Source of the DNA: Lactococcus termiticola
GTDB lineage: Bacteria; Bacillota; Bacilli; Lactobacillales; Streptococcaceae
Assembly (NCBI RefSeq): GCF_003116835.1
Contig: NZ_BFFO01000004.1
Coordinates: forward strand, 62,001 to 126,000
DNA: 64,000 nucleotides
Reading direction: 5' to 3'
In this document: piece by piece, positions 27,840 to 37,200 of the stretch
Layout of the letters: every line of letters starts with the position of its first letter
How positions within the stretch are numbered: the stretch's first letter is position 1
Position numbers and translations under genes: made by a program
Notes under the pieces: model-generated
The model's database searches: none
Told to the model about the DNA's origin: nothing
Seen by the model: only the letters and a program-made list of their open reading frames with translations

Positions 27840-28925
27840 ATGGAAAAAATTTGGAAAATCACCACGATGGCAGGAATTGTTTTAACAAGTGCCTTACTCG
27901 CAAGTGCAGGACTTTCTGCGAAAGCAGATACCACTGTTTATCGAAACTACAACACTGCGACAGGCGAACACCTTTACAGCTCTCACTACGAGTGGATTAC
28001 CCTGCCAACACAGTCTAAGGCTTGGCAGAAAGATTCAGTAACCTTTGATGAACCTGATAAAGGGACAAATGTTTATAGAATTTATAATCCAAAATCTGGT
28101 GAGCATGTTTTCACTAGCTCTAATTTTGAGAAAAATAGTTTGGTAAAACTAGGCTGGAAGTCCGAAGGCATTGCTTTTCATTCTGGAGGCTCAAAAACTG
28201 TTTATCGCCTCTATAACCCCGGAGCTGGAAATGGTGCTCACTTATATACGGCTAATGCATATGAAAAATCAGTACTTGTTTCGAAAGGCTGGAAATACGA
28301 GGGTGCTGCTTGGTATGCTAAAGCGAGTGGGGTGGCTTCAGAAAATAGTGGTAAGAATACGAGCGAGTCAATTTCTCCTTTGACTTTTCTAAAATCGGGA
28401 TTGCTAGTACAGAAATATGAAGGGAAAACTGTTGGAAGTGTAAAGTTTAATGGAGATGGTTCAATCAGTCAAGACTATAGTGCTACAACAAAGTTTAGAC
28501 AGAAAATCACTAATACTTCCTATAAAGTTTTAAACACCAATCAAGTTTTATTGAATTATACGCTTGAAAATAAAGACATATACCCAGGAGGACCATATTA
28601 TATCGGACCAGATTTTAATGGAGGCTATGAAGCTAGAGGAGCTCTAGTGTCAGGAGGTAATGGAAGTTTTGGATATTATAATGGTAAAGTTGAGAATCAA
28701 GTTTTAATAACTATTAATAAGGCAACAAAGAAAGTAACATTTACTAAAAGAATGCAGCGAGCCTATCCCAAGAGTGTGAAATTCTATGAAGGTGACAATT
28801 GGAATGATTATAAAAATAATCTAACTTCTTCTGATTTGTGGAGAAATGGTCAATTAAGATTAAATTCATTTACTCCGTGGTATAACCTAAATTCCTCATG
28901 GAATATTAGTTACGATATGGAATAG
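27840..28925 (+). CDS. Secreted protein with DUF5648-type repeats and an AT-rich unknown C-terminal domain
   Basis: A 361-residue exported protein. The signal peptide ends near residue 29 (AGLSAKA-D). Residues about 32-160 hold three repeats of the YRxYNxxxGEHLYxS ... GWxxEGxAWYA type, a domain found in lactic acid bacterial wall hydrolases and surface proteins (VYRIYNPKSGEHVFTSSNFE, VYRLYNPGAGNGAHLYTANA). Residues about 175-361 form an unrelated domain rich in Asn, Tyr and Lys that I do not recognise. The DNA of this second half is clearly more AT-rich than the first half and its neighbours, which suggests a recent fusion or transfer. AAGGAACAA precedes the ATG. Confidence 0.72.
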   Translation: MEKIWKITTMAGIVLTSALLASAGLSAKADTTVYRNYNTATGEHLYSSHYEWITLPTQSKAWQKDSVTFDEPDKGTNVYRIYNPKSGEHVFTSSNFEKNSLVKLGWKSEGIAFHSGGSKTVYRLYNPGAGNGAHLYTANAYEKSVLVSKGWKYEGAAWYAKASGVASENSGKNTSESISPLTFLKSGLLVQKYEGKTVGSVKFNGDGSISQDYSATTKFRQKITNTSYKVLNTNQVLLNYTLENKDIYPGGPYYIGPDFNGGYEARGALVSGGNGSFGYYNGKVENQVLITINKATKKVTFTKRMQRAYPKSVKFYEGDNWNDYKNNLTSSDLWRNGQLRLNSFTPWYNLNSSWNISYDME

Positions 28926-29063
28926 AACAAAAATTAATTGGATTTAATGAAGATAGAAATAAAAAATGTTTTAAGCAATCTGTATCACCCTGTTATTACT
29001 TGATAAATGCCTTATACAGCACAAAAAAACCGAACAATAATTTGCTCAATCTAGGCAATATAA

Positions 29064-29093
29064 AAAAAAGTATTCTTTGGAATACTTTTTTTT
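29064..29093 (+). terminator. Bidirectional-looking terminator before fhs
   Basis: AAAAAAGTATTC, loop TTTG, GAATACTTTTTTTT, about 140 bases after the secreted protein stop. Confidence 0.85.
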
Positions 29094-29128
29094 GTTAGAA
29101 TATGGTTAGAAAGCTTAAGGAGGCCGAG

Positions 29129-30799
29129 ATGAAGACAGACATTGAAATCGCACAGGAAACGACCATGAAGCCAATCGTTGAGATTGCCCAAAAGGCGGGT
29201 TTGACAGCCGATGATATCGAATTTTACGGGAAGTACAAGGCGAAAATCCCCTTCTCAAGCATGGAGAAAGTCAAGGACAATCCTGAAGGCAAGCTGGTCC
29301 TCGTGACCTCGATTAACCCGACACCAGCTGGCGAAGGCAAGTCTACGGTGACTGTAGGTCTTGCCGATGCCTTTAACCGCCAAGGCAAAAATGTCATGGT
29401 CGCCCTGCGTGAGCCCTCCCTCGGCCCTGTCATGGGCATCAAGGGTGGAGCGACTGGTGGTGGCTATGCCCAAGTTGTACCGATGGAAGAAATTAACCTG
29501 CATTTTACAGGAGACATCCATGCCATCACAGCGGCCAACAATGCGATTGCAGCCTTCATTGACAATTCACTCCAGCAGGGCAATCCTCTGAATATCGACC
29601 CCCGACGGATCAGCTGGAAACGGGTCGTTGACCTCAATGACCGGGCCCTCCGGCATGTGACGGTCGGCCTTGGCGGACCGCTCAACGGTGTGCCCCGTGA
29701 AGACGGCTTTGATATTACCGTCGCCTCTGAAATCATGGCGGTCCTTTGCCTTGCGACCTCGTTGACTGATCTGAAAGAAAGAATTGCTAGGATTGTTGTA
29801 GCCAGTACTTATGACCGTGAGCCTGTGACGGTAGCTGATTTGGGCGTGGCGGGAGCCATTGCCATGTTACTGAAAGAGGCCATCAAGCCGAATCTGGTCC
29901 AGACACTTGAAGGCACACCGACGCTGATACACGGCGGCCCCTTCGCCAATATTGCCCACGGCTGTAATTCGATTCTGGCGACCCGGACGGCCCTTAAATT
30001 GGCTGATATCGTCATTACTGAGGCCGGCTTTGGGGCTGACCTGGGCGGGGAAAAATTCCTGGATATCAAGACCCGCCAGCTTGGCAAGACACCGGATGCC
30101 ATTGTCGTAGTGGCAACCATTCGTGCCCTGAAGATGCACGGTGGCCTGGACAAGAAGGAGCTGACGACCGAGGATGTCCCTGCACTTGAGCGTGGTTTTG
30201 CCAATTTGGAACGCCATATCAAGAACATGAAGACCTACGGTCGGCCTGTTGTCGTTGCTGTCAATCAGTTTGCCGACGACACAGAGACAGAAGTGGCCAA
30301 GCTGACCGAGATGACTACTGAACTCGGTGTTGAAGTCAGCCTGACTCAAGTCTTTGCCAAAGGTGGTGAGGGAGGTCTCGACTTGGCCGACAAGGTTTCA
30401 GAAGCCATCGAAGGCCCAGCCCAAGACTTCCACTATCTCTACGAGCTGGACAAGTCAACGGAAGAAAAAATTGAAGCCGTCGTGACAAAAATTTACGGCG
30501 GAGCCAAGGTCAACTACAGTCCTAAGGCCCGTCGTCAGCTGCAGGAAATCGAGAAGAACGGCTGGTCTGAGCTCCCTGTCTGCCTGGCAAAGACCCAGTA
30601 TTCCTTCTCTGACAACCCTAGCCTACTTGCAGCACCGTCAGGCTTTGAGGTCACAGTGCGTGACCTAATTCCAAAGCTTGGGGCTGGCTTTATCGTGGCC
30701 CTGACTGGAGACGTCATGACCATGCCAGGCCTGCCCAAGGCCCCTGCAGCCCTGCGGATGGACATTGATGAGAAAGGCCTGATATCAGGATTATTCTAA
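29129..30799 (+). CDS. fhs: Formate-tetrahydrofolate ligase
   Basis: A 556-residue enzyme that makes 10-formyl-tetrahydrofolate from formate, ATP and THF, feeding purine and fMet-tRNA synthesis. The ATP loop [14 protein letters not shown] lies near residue 64, the [20 protein letters not shown] signature near 97 and [14 protein letters not shown] near 265. The frame is open to ATG 29102, but AAGGAGGCCGAG lies directly before ATG 29129, which fits the family start MKTDIEIAQ. It ends at a terminator shared with the convergent gene. Confidence 0.96.
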   Translation: MKTDIEIAQETTMKPIVEIAQKAGLTADDIEFYGKYKAKIPFSSMEKVKDNPEGKLVLVTSINPTPAGEGKSTVTVGLADAFNRQGKNVMVALREPSLGPVMGIKGGATGGGYAQVVPMEEINLHFTGDIHAITAANNAIAAFIDNSLQQGNPLNIDPRRISWKRVVDLNDRALRHVTVGLGGPLNGVPREDGFDITVASEIMAVLCLATSLTDLKERIARIVVASTYDREPVTVADLGVAGAIAMLLKEAIKPNLVQTLEGTPTLIHGGPFANIAHGCNSILATRTALKLADIVITEAGFGADLGGEKFLDIKTRQLGKTPDAIVVVATIRALKMHGGLDKKELTTEDVPALERGFANLERHIKNMKTYGRPVVVAVNQFADDTETEVAKLTEMTTELGVEVSLTQVFAKGGEGGLDLADKVSEAIEGPAQDFHYLYELDKSTEEKIEAVVTKIYGGAKVNYSPKARRQLQEIEKNGWSELPVCLAKTQYSFSDNPSLLAAPSGFEVTVRDLIPKLGAGFIVALTGDVMTMPGLPKAPAALRMDIDEKGLISGLF

Positions 30800-30802
30800 G
30801 CA

Positions 30803-30828
30803 AAAAAGAGCTCAAACAAGCTCTTTTT
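30803..30828. terminator. Shared terminator between fhs and the ArsC-like gene
   Basis: AAAAAGAGCT, loop, AGCTCTTTTT with A and T runs on both sides; it serves the two convergent genes and overlaps the end of the minus-strand one. Confidence 0.88.
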
Positions 30829-31171
30829 CATATGCCTCTTCCTTAAAGCCAATCTGCAAGAGCTGACCTGCCTCGTCTATTAGCAAAGGTCGCTTGACCA
30901 ACATGCCGTCAGAAGCCAGGAGCTCGGCCGCCTCTTGTTCATTCAAGCCTGCCAGCTTATCCTTGAGGCCAAGCTCACGGTAGACCAGGCCTGAGCTGTT
31001 AAAGAACTTCTTGACAGGAAAATTTCCCTGGGAAAACCAGGTCAAAAAGTCTTCAGCCTTTGGCGGATTTGCCTTGAGGTCGATTTCAGTGTAGTTGGCC
31101 TGATGGCGGTCAAGGACAGCCTTGGCCTTGCGACAGGTCGAGCATTTTGGATACCAGTAAAAAGTGTACAT
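30812..31171 (-). CDS. ArsC/Spx family thioredoxin-fold protein
   Basis: A 119-residue protein with YWYPKCSTCRKAKAVLDRH at the N-terminus, a C-x-x-C pair at about residues 10-13, and the ArsC-family tail VKRPLLIDE near 93-101. Spx itself usually has CxxC near residue 10 and binds RNA polymerase, but the RPLLID stretch and the FFNSSGLVYRELGLKDKL segment fit the YusI/YffB arsenate-reductase-like branch better. A reductase or redox-sensing role is inferred. The stop lies within a terminator shared with fhs. Confidence 0.82.
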   Translation of the reverse strand: MYTFYWYPKCSTCRKAKAVLDRHQANYTEIDLKANPPKAEDFLTWFSQGNFPVKKFFNSSGLVYRELGLKDKLAGLNEQEAAELLASDGMLVKRPLLIDEAGQLLQIGFKEEAYEKELV

Positions 31172-31250
31172 GAGTTCTCCTTATATTGTTTTAACTTTAT
31201 TATACTAAATGTTAAAATGAAATTAAAGATAAAAAAGAAAGGAGATGCTT

Positions 31251-31493
31251 ATGCTTTGGTCAATTATTATTGGTGCCCTGATCGGTCTGATTGCGGGAGC
31301 CATCACAGGAAAAGGCGATAAGATGGGCTGTATTGCCAATATCATCGCAGGGCTGGTCGGCTCCTGGCTCGGCCAGATGTTGCTCGGAAGCTGGGGGCCC
31401 CACCTGGCAGGCATGGCTTTGATTCCCTCCATTGTCGGAGCCATCATCATTGTCCTGATTGTCTCTGCCATCTTCGCCAAAAAGAATCAATGA
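31251..31493 (+). CDS. GlsB/YeaQ/YmgE family small membrane protein
   Basis: An 80-residue glycine-rich membrane protein with three hydrophobic segments: LWSIIIGALIGLIAGAITG at the start, then CIANIIAGLVGSWLGQMLLG and PSIVGAIIIVLIVSAIF. This is the transglycosylase-associated/GlsB stress family, often linked to general or envelope stress in lactic acid bacteria. The mechanism is not known. ATG 31245 is also in frame, but AAAGGAG sits right against it, so ATG 31251 with six-base spacing is preferred. A terminator follows. Confidence 0.88.
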   Translation: MLWSIIIGALIGLIAGAITGKGDKMGCIANIIAGLVGSWLGQMLLGSWGPHLAGMALIPSIVGAIIIVLIVSAIFAKKNQ

Positions 31494-31502
31494 AGCAATG
31501 AT

Positions 31503-31529
31503 AAAAGAGCTCAGATTGAGCTCTTTTTT
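31503..31529 (+). terminator. Rho-independent terminator after the GlsB-like gene
   Basis: AAAAGAGCTC, loop AGAT, TGAGCTCTTTTTT. Confidence 0.9.
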
Positions 31530-31571
31530 GATATCGACCCTTGTCTTGAGGAAATTCTACCTAAGTCAGCC

Positions 31572-31859
31572 TCAAGCCTCAGACATATGCTGAATCACAA
31601 TTTCCAAAAGCTCCTCGATATGCTTGTCAGCAAAGCGGTAAATCCGCTGTTTTCCGGCGATTTCAACCTTGAGAATCCGGCTTTCCCGCATGCTGGCAAG
31701 CTGGTGGGAGATGGCCGACTGGCTGAGGCTGACGCTTGCTTCAAGCTGGCTGACGTTCATTTCGCCAGCTTCTTTGATGGCCAGGAGAATCTTGAGGCGA
31801 TTTGGATTGGAGAAGACGCCAAAGAGCTCGCTCATTTGGCTGATGACTGTCTCTGACAT
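31572..31859 (-). CDS. ArsR/SmtB family metal-responsive repressor
   Basis: A 95-residue winged-helix protein. VFSNPNRLKILLAIKEAGEM starts the DNA-binding domain, the recognition helix is in LSQSAISHQLASMRESRILK near residue 45-64, and the tail DKHIEELLEIVIQHMSEA supplies Asp/His residues at alpha-5 positions used for zinc or cobalt by CzrA/SmtB proteins. No alpha-3N or CxCxxC cysteine site is present. It lies 27 bases downstream of the P-type ATPase gene on the same strand, so it is probably co-transcribed and represses the operon. Confidence 0.88.
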   Translation of the reverse strand: MSETVISQMSELFGVFSNPNRLKILLAIKEAGEMNVSQLEASVSLSQSAISHQLASMRESRILKVEIAGKQRIYRFADKHIEELLEIVIQHMSEA

Positions 31860-31886
31860 ACTGGCCCTGCTTTCATTAGAATAACT

Positions 31887-33746
31887 CTATTTTACAACAA
31901 TTTTATCTGGAAGTAAAAGTCTAAGACTGTTCAGGATGACAAGCAGGGTAGAGCCCTCGTGGGCCAGGACAGAGAGATTGATATTAGAATCGGCAATAAA
32001 ATTAAGACTGACAAGGAAGATGACCATGCAGAAGGAAAAAATCATGTTCTCCCAGACGATGCGATTCATTGACTTGGCAGTCCTGTGGGCGAGAACGAGC
32101 TTGGAGAGGTCGTTTTGCATGAGAACGACGTCAGCGACCTCAATGGCGACGTCCGTCCCCTGGCCCATGGCAATGCCGACATTGGCCTTGGCTAGGGCAG
32201 GGGCGTCGTTGACTCCGTCGCCAATCATGGCCGTAGGTCCTTCCTCCTTGAGCTCATCAATGATATGAGACTTTTCGCTGGGGAGGCGGTTGCTAAAGAC
32301 CTTGTCAATGCCCAGCTCATCAGCCAGGGCCTTAGCCGTTAGGCGATTGTCGCCCGTAAGCATGACCGGCTGAATCTTTTCCTGCTTGAGGTAGGAGATG
32401 GCGGATTGAGCCTTGGGATGGGGGAGGTCTCGAAAGGCTAGGAGGGCGACGCTTTCGCCATCTTTTTGAAGGTTGACGACGGTCTTGCCTTGGCTGGCAA
32501 GGCTCAGGACATTCTCCTCTTCCAACTCAGCCTTGAAGAGGCGGTAGTGATGGCCCTGATAATCTGCTAGGAGTCCCTGTCCTATCTTATTTTCGACCGT
32601 TAGATCCAGGATTGCCCCATCGGGCAGGGCCTCTCGGATAGCATCGGCCAAAGGATGGTTGGCCTCTTTTTCCATGCTGGCGATGATTATCCGGTAGAGG
32701 GCTTCATTGTCTTTATCTAGAAAAATTAGGTCGGTCAACTCAGGCTTGCCACGGGTCAGTGTGCCAGTCTTGTCAAAGACAATCTTTTGGATGTCAGTCA
32801 GCTCAGAGAGGTAGCTAGCTCCTTTGAAGAGGACGCCGGCCTTGGCCAGGCGAGAGAGGGCAGAAAGGCTGGCCGGAATGGCTGATGCCGCCAGGGCACA
32901 GGGGGAGGCAGCGACTAAGAAAATCAGACTTTTTTCATAAGAAGCATAGATAGAGAGGCCTGTGAGCATAAAAATTAAAAAGACAGCAGGGATCAGGTAG
33001 ATGACGGTCTTCACATAGAAGGGCTCAAGCTTTTTGATGCGGGAGGCTTTAGGGGTCAGATTCTTCTGGGCAGTCTCGACCATTCTAAGAATTTTAGAAA
33101 ATAGACTATTGAGGACCTCTTTTTCGACCTCCATGGTCAGACTGCCACTACCGTTGATGGTTGCAGCGTAGAGGGGACTGCCGGTCATCTTTTCCTTGGG
33201 CATGCTCTCGCCAGTGATGGTGGCCTCATTGACCGTGCTGTGACCAGAGATAACAGAGCCGTCGGATGCAATCTGGTCGCCTGGCAGGACCATGAGCCGG
33301 TCGCCGACTTGCAGACTGCTGACATCGACGCTCTGCCATTGATTATCCGGGCCAATCCGGCGGGCCTTTTGCGGGCTGATGGCCATGAGCTTCGTAATTT
33401 CTCGTCGGCTTTTGGCTTCAGCATATTCTTCAAGAAAATGGGCGGCCGCAAAAATCAGGATGAGGAGGCTGGCCTCCTCGAAGGCAGTGAGGAGGATGGA
33501 GCCAATAGCTGCCAACAGCATGAGGATATGGATATTAGGAATGAAATTTCTAGCTGCAATACTGGCCCTAATCGTTTCTCTAAAACCCTCATGAATCAGA
33601 TGTGAACCTGCCAGAAGCATCGATAGGAGGTAGCAGACGACTGCGATTCCGTAAGGCAGGAAGGGGAGAAAGGTTGCAAGGAGATAGAGTGCGAGGGCGA
33701 CTAGATAGAGCAAGAGATTTTTATTTTTATATGCTTTATTCATCAT
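31887..33746 (-). CDS. P1B-type metal-transporting ATPase (SPC motif)
   Basis: A 619-residue heavy-metal pump. The ion-site motif in the sixth membrane helix is SPC (VAASPCALAASA) rather than CPC, the mark of the P1B-4 group that exports Co2+, Zn2+ or Fe2+ (CoaT, PfeT, ZosA-like). The phosphorylated Asp is in VFDKTGTLTRG near residue 324, the HP motif in EANHPLADA, and the hinge is MIGDGVNDAPALAKANVGIA near 520. TGES lies in ATITGESMPKE near 198. There is no N-terminal CxxC metal domain. Transcribed with the ArsR repressor from the promoter at 33753-33781. Confidence 0.9.
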   Translation of the reverse strand: MMNKAYKNKNLLLYLVALALYLLATFLPFLPYGIAVVCYLLSMLLAGSHLIHEGFRETIRASIAARNFIPNIHILMLLAAIGSILLTAFEEASLLILIFAAAHFLEEYAEAKSRREITKLMAISPQKARRIGPDNQWQSVDVSSLQVGDRLMVLPGDQIASDGSVISGHSTVNEATITGESMPKEKMTGSPLYAATINGSGSLTMEVEKEVLNSLFSKILRMVETAQKNLTPKASRIKKLEPFYVKTVIYLIPAVFLIFMLTGLSIYASYEKSLIFLVAASPCALAASAIPASLSALSRLAKAGVLFKGASYLSELTDIQKIVFDKTGTLTRGKPELTDLIFLDKDNEALYRIIIASMEKEANHPLADAIREALPDGAILDLTVENKIGQGLLADYQGHHYRLFKAELEEENVLSLASQGKTVVNLQKDGESVALLAFRDLPHPKAQSAISYLKQEKIQPVMLTGDNRLTAKALADELGIDKVFSNRLPSEKSHIIDELKEEGPTAMIGDGVNDAPALAKANVGIAMGQGTDVAIEVADVVLMQNDLSKLVLAHRTAKSMNRIVWENMIFSFCMVIFLVSLNFIADSNINLSVLAHEGSTLLVILNSLRLLLPDKIVVK

Positions 33747-33752
33747 ATGACA

Positions 33753-33781
33753 ATTTTATCATGTAATGATTTTTGAGTCAA
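33753..33781 (-). promoter_or_regulatory. Promoter of the metal ATPase-arsR operon
   Basis: On the minus strand: TTGACT, 17-bp spacer, TAAAAT. ATCATTACATGAT within the spacer is an imperfect palindrome and could be the ArsR operator. Confidence 0.7.
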
Positions 33782-33829
33782 AGTCAATGCGATTACTTTT
33801 GTTAAGTGAGCTAGAAAAAATGATGAAAT

Positions 33830-33851
33830 AAAAAAAGTTGCCGAGGCAACT
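33830..33851 (-). terminator. Terminator of exoA
   Basis: On the minus strand AGTTGCC, TC, GGCAACT followed by seven T residues, about 75 bases after the exoA stop. Confidence 0.75.
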
Positions 33852-33925
33852 CTTAGTAAAGTGTAAAGCATCTGATTTTTTAATCTGGCTAGCTGTCCTC
33901 AAAAGATCTAAAACAGCGCTTTATC

Positions 33926-34765
33926 TCACAAGTCAACTTCTAAAAGAATAGGAAGATGGTCCTGCCGGGCCCCGGTATCGAGGACTTCAGACTTCTTGAC
34001 CTTGTCAGCGACCCGGTCAGAGGTCAACCAGTAGTCGATTCTCCAGCCGGTATTGTTGATTTTAGCCATCTTAGACCGCTGTGAAAACCAGCTGTAGACC
34101 CCTTCAATCTGGCCATGAAGATGACGGAAGCTATCAGTAAAGCCAGCCTTCAGAAGAAGGCCAAATTTTTCACGTTCCTGGTCGGTAAAGCCTGGATTAT
34201 TGCGGTTGTTATTGGGATTGGCCAGGTCAATCTCTTGATAGGCGGCGTTGAAGTCGCCTGAGGCAAAGACAGGCTTTTGCTGGTCTAAGCCTTCAAGATA
34301 GGCCCGGTAGGCATCGTCCCATTCGCCACGCAGGTCTAGCCGTTTGAGGCCATCGCCTGCATTTGGCGTGTAGACGGTTGTCACAAAGAAGTCAGGGAAT
34401 TCGAGGCTTACAATCCGTCCCTCACTGTCCATGGTGTCAGGGGCAGAGATTTCTGGGAAGCTCACGACAGGCTCTGGGAGGGCCTTCTTGTAGAGCATCA
34501 TGGTGCCGGCATAGCCTTTGCGGGCTGGTGGTGTCGAGATTCGGTGGACAATCTCATATTCTGGAAATTTTTCAGATAGTAAGCCTAAGATTTTATCTGT
34601 TTTCTTAGGGTCGTCATTGAGCTTGGTCTCCTGAATGGCTAGGACATCAGGCTTGAGGCCGGCCAGCTTGTCAACGACAGCCATAGATAAGGCTGCCCGT
34701 TCGCTGGTTCCTGTCAGGGCGGCGTTGAGACTGTCGATATTCCATGAAATAAAAGTATAAGTCAT
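33926..34765 (-). CDS. exoA: Exodeoxyribonuclease III / AP endonuclease
   Basis: A 279-residue Mg-dependent phosphodiesterase of base-excision repair that nicks at abasic sites and clears 3' blocks. FISWNIDSLNAAL opens the fold, the metal Glu is in VLAIQETKL near residue 45, the active-site Tyr and Asn are in TVYTPNAG near 112, GDFNAAYQEIDLANP near 170 carries Asp and Asn, and the catalytic pair is in DTGARQDHLPILLEV at the end. The length matches streptococcal ExoA. It is transcribed divergently from metG with back-to-back promoters. Confidence 0.94.
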   Translation of the reverse strand: MTYTFISWNIDSLNAALTGTSERAALSMAVVDKLAGLKPDVLAIQETKLNDDPKKTDKILGLLSEKFPEYEIVHRISTPPARKGYAGTMMLYKKALPEPVVSFPEISAPDTMDSEGRIVSLEFPDFFVTTVYTPNAGDGLKRLDLRGEWDDAYRAYLEGLDQQKPVFASGDFNAAYQEIDLANPNNNRNNPGFTDQEREKFGLLLKAGFTDSFRHLHGQIEGVYSWFSQRSKMAKINNTGWRIDYWLTSDRVADKVKKSEVLDTGARQDHLPILLEVDL

Positions 34766-34796
34766 TTTTAGTATCCTCTATAATATTATAAAAATC

Positions 34797-34837
34797 ATTA
34801 TAGCATAAAAGCATTTGCCCCGTGATTATGCTATAAT
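34797..34837. promoter_or_regulatory. Back-to-back extended -10 promoters of exoA and metG
   Basis: ATTATAGCATAA (34797-34808) and TTATGCTATAAT (34826-34837) form a perfect 12-bp inverted repeat with a 17-bp spacer. Each half is a TATGCTATAAT extended -10 element, one per strand, pointing away from each other. Neither has a clear -35. Confidence 0.7.
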
Positions 34838-34895
34838 TTTCTTTGAAACACTGTAAACAAGCGGGTCTCATTTGCCTGCTAATATGGAGAAAAAC

Positions 34896-36866
34896 ATGAC
34901 AGAAAACAAGACTTTCTACATCACGACGCCGATCTATTATCCTTCAGGCAAGTTGCATCTGGGCTCAACTTATACGACCATTGCCTGTGACGTCCTGGCT
35001 CGCTACAAGCGACTCATGGGCTACGAGACCTTTTATCTGACGGGACTCGATGAACACGGGCAAAAGATTGAAAACAAGGCCAAAGAGGCCGGCCTTACGC
35101 CTAAGCAATATCTGGACCCGATGGCTGAAGATGTCAAAAAACTTTGGGAATTATTAGATATAAAGTATGACAAATTCATCCGGACGACCGATGGCTATCA
35201 TGAAGAAGCTGTCCAGAAGATTTTTGAAAAGCTCCTGGCTCAAGATGACATCTATCTGGGCAAATACGCTGGCTGGTACTCTGTCTCTGATGAAGAGTTC
35301 TTCACAGAGAGTCAGTTGGAAGAGGTCTATCGGGACGCTGATGGCAAAATCACAGGCGGTGTCGCACCGAGCGGGCACGAAGTCGAGTGGGTCGAAGAAG
35401 AGTCTTATTTCTTCCGGATGGGTAAGTATGCAGATTGGCTGTTGGAATACTATGAAAGCCATCCTAATTTCATCGAGCCTGAAATTCGTAAGAATGAGAT
35501 GATCAACACCTTCATCAAGCCCGGCCTCGAAGACCTGGCCGTATCCCGGACGACCTTTACCTGGGGGATTCCGATCAAGTCGAATCCTAAGCATGTCATC
35601 TATGTCTGGCTCGACGCCCTCTTTAACTATGTAACAGCCCTGGGCTACCAAAGTGAAGATGACAGCCTTTATCAGAAATTCTGGCCGGGCGTGAACATGG
35701 TCGGCAAGGACATCCTCCGCTTCCATACCATCTACTGGCCGATTTTCCTGCATGCCCTGGGCATGGAGCCACCTCAACAGGTCTTCGGACACGGCTGGTA
35801 CCAGGTGAACGGTCGCAAGATGTCCAAGTCTTTTGGCAATGTCATCTACGCTGAGCCTCTGGTCGAACGCTATGGTCTCGACCCTTACCGTTACTACATT
35901 CTCCGGGCTATGCCTTTTGGAAATGACGGGAATTTCACGGCGGATAGCTACATCGACCGGATTAATTTTGACCTGGCCAATGACCTGGGCAACCTCTTGA
36001 ACCGTACCGTTGCGATGATTAACAAGTACAACGCTGGTGTAATTGAAAATACAGGTGTTGCCACTGAATTTGATGCTGACCTGGCTACAGTCCGTGAAAA
36101 AGCCCTGGCAGGCTACCACGCCGCCATGGACAAGTTTGAATTTTCTGTGGCCCTGTCAGACATCTGGAGCTTGATTTCTCGGACCAATAAATACATTGAT
36201 GAGACGGCACCATGGCTTCTGGCCAAGTCAGATGAGGATAAGGCAAAACTTAATAATGTCCTCTATCATTTGGCAGAAAATCTTAGAATCATTGCGGCGA
36301 CCCTGCAACCATTTATGCATGCGACATCAACTAAGATTTTCGGACAGCTTGGCCTGAGTCAAGAAAGCTTCTCACTGGAAGACTTGGAATTTGGCATGAC
36401 CTATACAAGTCCCGTCGTTGCCAAGGGAGAGCCTATCTTCCCACGTCTCGACCGAGATGAAGAAGTTGCATATATTAAGGCACAGATGACAGGAGACGAG
36501 ATGGCAGAAGAAAAAGAACTGATTCTCAATAAGTCAGAAATCGAATTCCCAGACTTTGACAAGGCTGAAATCCGGGTCGCTGAAGTGATTTCTGTCGAGA
36601 AGGTCGAAGGCTCTGACAAGCTTTTGAAGTTTGAGCTAAACGCTGGCGACAAGGGCACCCGCACCATCCTATCAGGCATTGCGAAATTCTATCCGAACGA
36701 ACAAGAGCTCGTCGGTAAGAAATTGCAAATTGTCGCAAATCTTAAACCTCGGAAGATGATGAAGAAGTATGTCTCTGAGGGCATGATTCTCTCTGCTGAG
36801 TTTGACGGCAAGCTCAAGGTCTTGACCGTCGACCCTGAAATCCCTGTTGGAGCGGATATTGGCTAA
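34896..36866 (+). CDS. metG: Methionyl-tRNA synthetase
   Basis: A 656-residue class I synthetase charging tRNA(Met). The HIGH-type motif is in [19 protein letters not shown] near residue 10-28 and KMSKS in [11 protein letters not shown] near 306. The zinc-knuckle Cys residues of MetG1 are absent, as in MetG2 enzymes. A C-terminal Trbp111-type OB domain covers about 548-656 ([20 protein letters not shown]). The frame runs back to TTG 34872, but GGAGAAAAAC before ATG 34896 fixes the start. The leader is only about 50 bases, so there is no T-box. Confidence 0.96.
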   Translation: MTENKTFYITTPIYYPSGKLHLGSTYTTIACDVLARYKRLMGYETFYLTGLDEHGQKIENKAKEAGLTPKQYLDPMAEDVKKLWELLDIKYDKFIRTTDGYHEEAVQKIFEKLLAQDDIYLGKYAGWYSVSDEEFFTESQLEEVYRDADGKITGGVAPSGHEVEWVEEESYFFRMGKYADWLLEYYESHPNFIEPEIRKNEMINTFIKPGLEDLAVSRTTFTWGIPIKSNPKHVIYVWLDALFNYVTALGYQSEDDSLYQKFWPGVNMVGKDILRFHTIYWPIFLHALGMEPPQQVFGHGWYQVNGRKMSKSFGNVIYAEPLVERYGLDPYRYYILRAMPFGNDGNFTADSYIDRINFDLANDLGNLLNRTVAMINKYNAGVIENTGVATEFDADLATVREKALAGYHAAMDKFEFSVALSDIWSLISRTNKYIDETAPWLLAKSDEDKAKLNNVLYHLAENLRIIAATLQPFMHATSTKIFGQLGLSQESFSLEDLEFGMTYTSPVVAKGEPIFPRLDRDEEVAYIKAQMTGDEMAEEKELILNKSEIEFPDFDKAEIRVAEVISVEKVEGSDKLLKFELNAGDKGTRTILSGIAKFYPNEQELVGKKLQIVANLKPRKMMKKYVSEGMILSAEFDGKLKVLTVDPEIPVGADIG

Positions 36867-36881
36867 AATATGACTGCTTGT

Positions 36882-36936
36882 ACAACAAAAAGGAAAGCTC
36901 TAGCTAAAGCTCTTGGCCTTCCTTTTTGTTGTTTTT
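36882..36936 (+). terminator. Long-stem terminator after metG
   Basis: ACAACAAAAAGGAA pairs with TTCCTTTTTGTTGT and is followed by TTTT; AGCT pairs form an inner stem. Confidence 0.8.
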
Positions 36937-36960
36937 ACCCTAAATAGAATGAGGAAAAAT

Positions 36961-37200
36961 ATGACTTTTGAAGAAATTTTACCCCTGCTCAAGGCAGGCA
37001 AAAAGGCTGTTCGGACCCAGGGCTGGGGCGGAGCTGAAAACTATGTGAAGCTCTATGACAGCATTGAGACGGCCGGCCAAAGGCTTGACGTGACCCCTTA
37101 TTTCTTGATCAATGTAGACGGCGAAGGCGAGGGCTTTTCGATGTGGGCTCCGACCCCTTGCGATGTCTTGGCTGACGACTGGGAGCTGGTCGATGATTGA
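36961..37200 (+). CDS. DUF2829 domain protein
   Basis: A 79-residue protein of the DUF2829 family, short proteins common in Firmicutes and their phages with a conserved TFEEILPLLKAGKKAVRTQG start and a DWELVD end. The function is not known. The frame is open to 36913, but that part is the metG terminator; GAGGAAAAAT before ATG 36961 gives the family start. It overlaps the next gene by eight bases, so the two are co-translated. Confidence 0.85.
   Translation: MTFEEILPLLKAGKKAVRTQGWGGAENYVKLYDSIETAGQRLDVTPYFLINVDGEGEGFSMWAPTPCDVLADDWELVDD

Noticed and set aside
34838-34895. T-box leader of metG
   Set aside because: The leader is under 60 bases and has no T-box sequence or specifier stem.
35154-36119. 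321-residue open frame on the minus strand
   Set aside because: Antisense to metG, which has all synthetase motifs; codon pattern is a mirror of the real gene.
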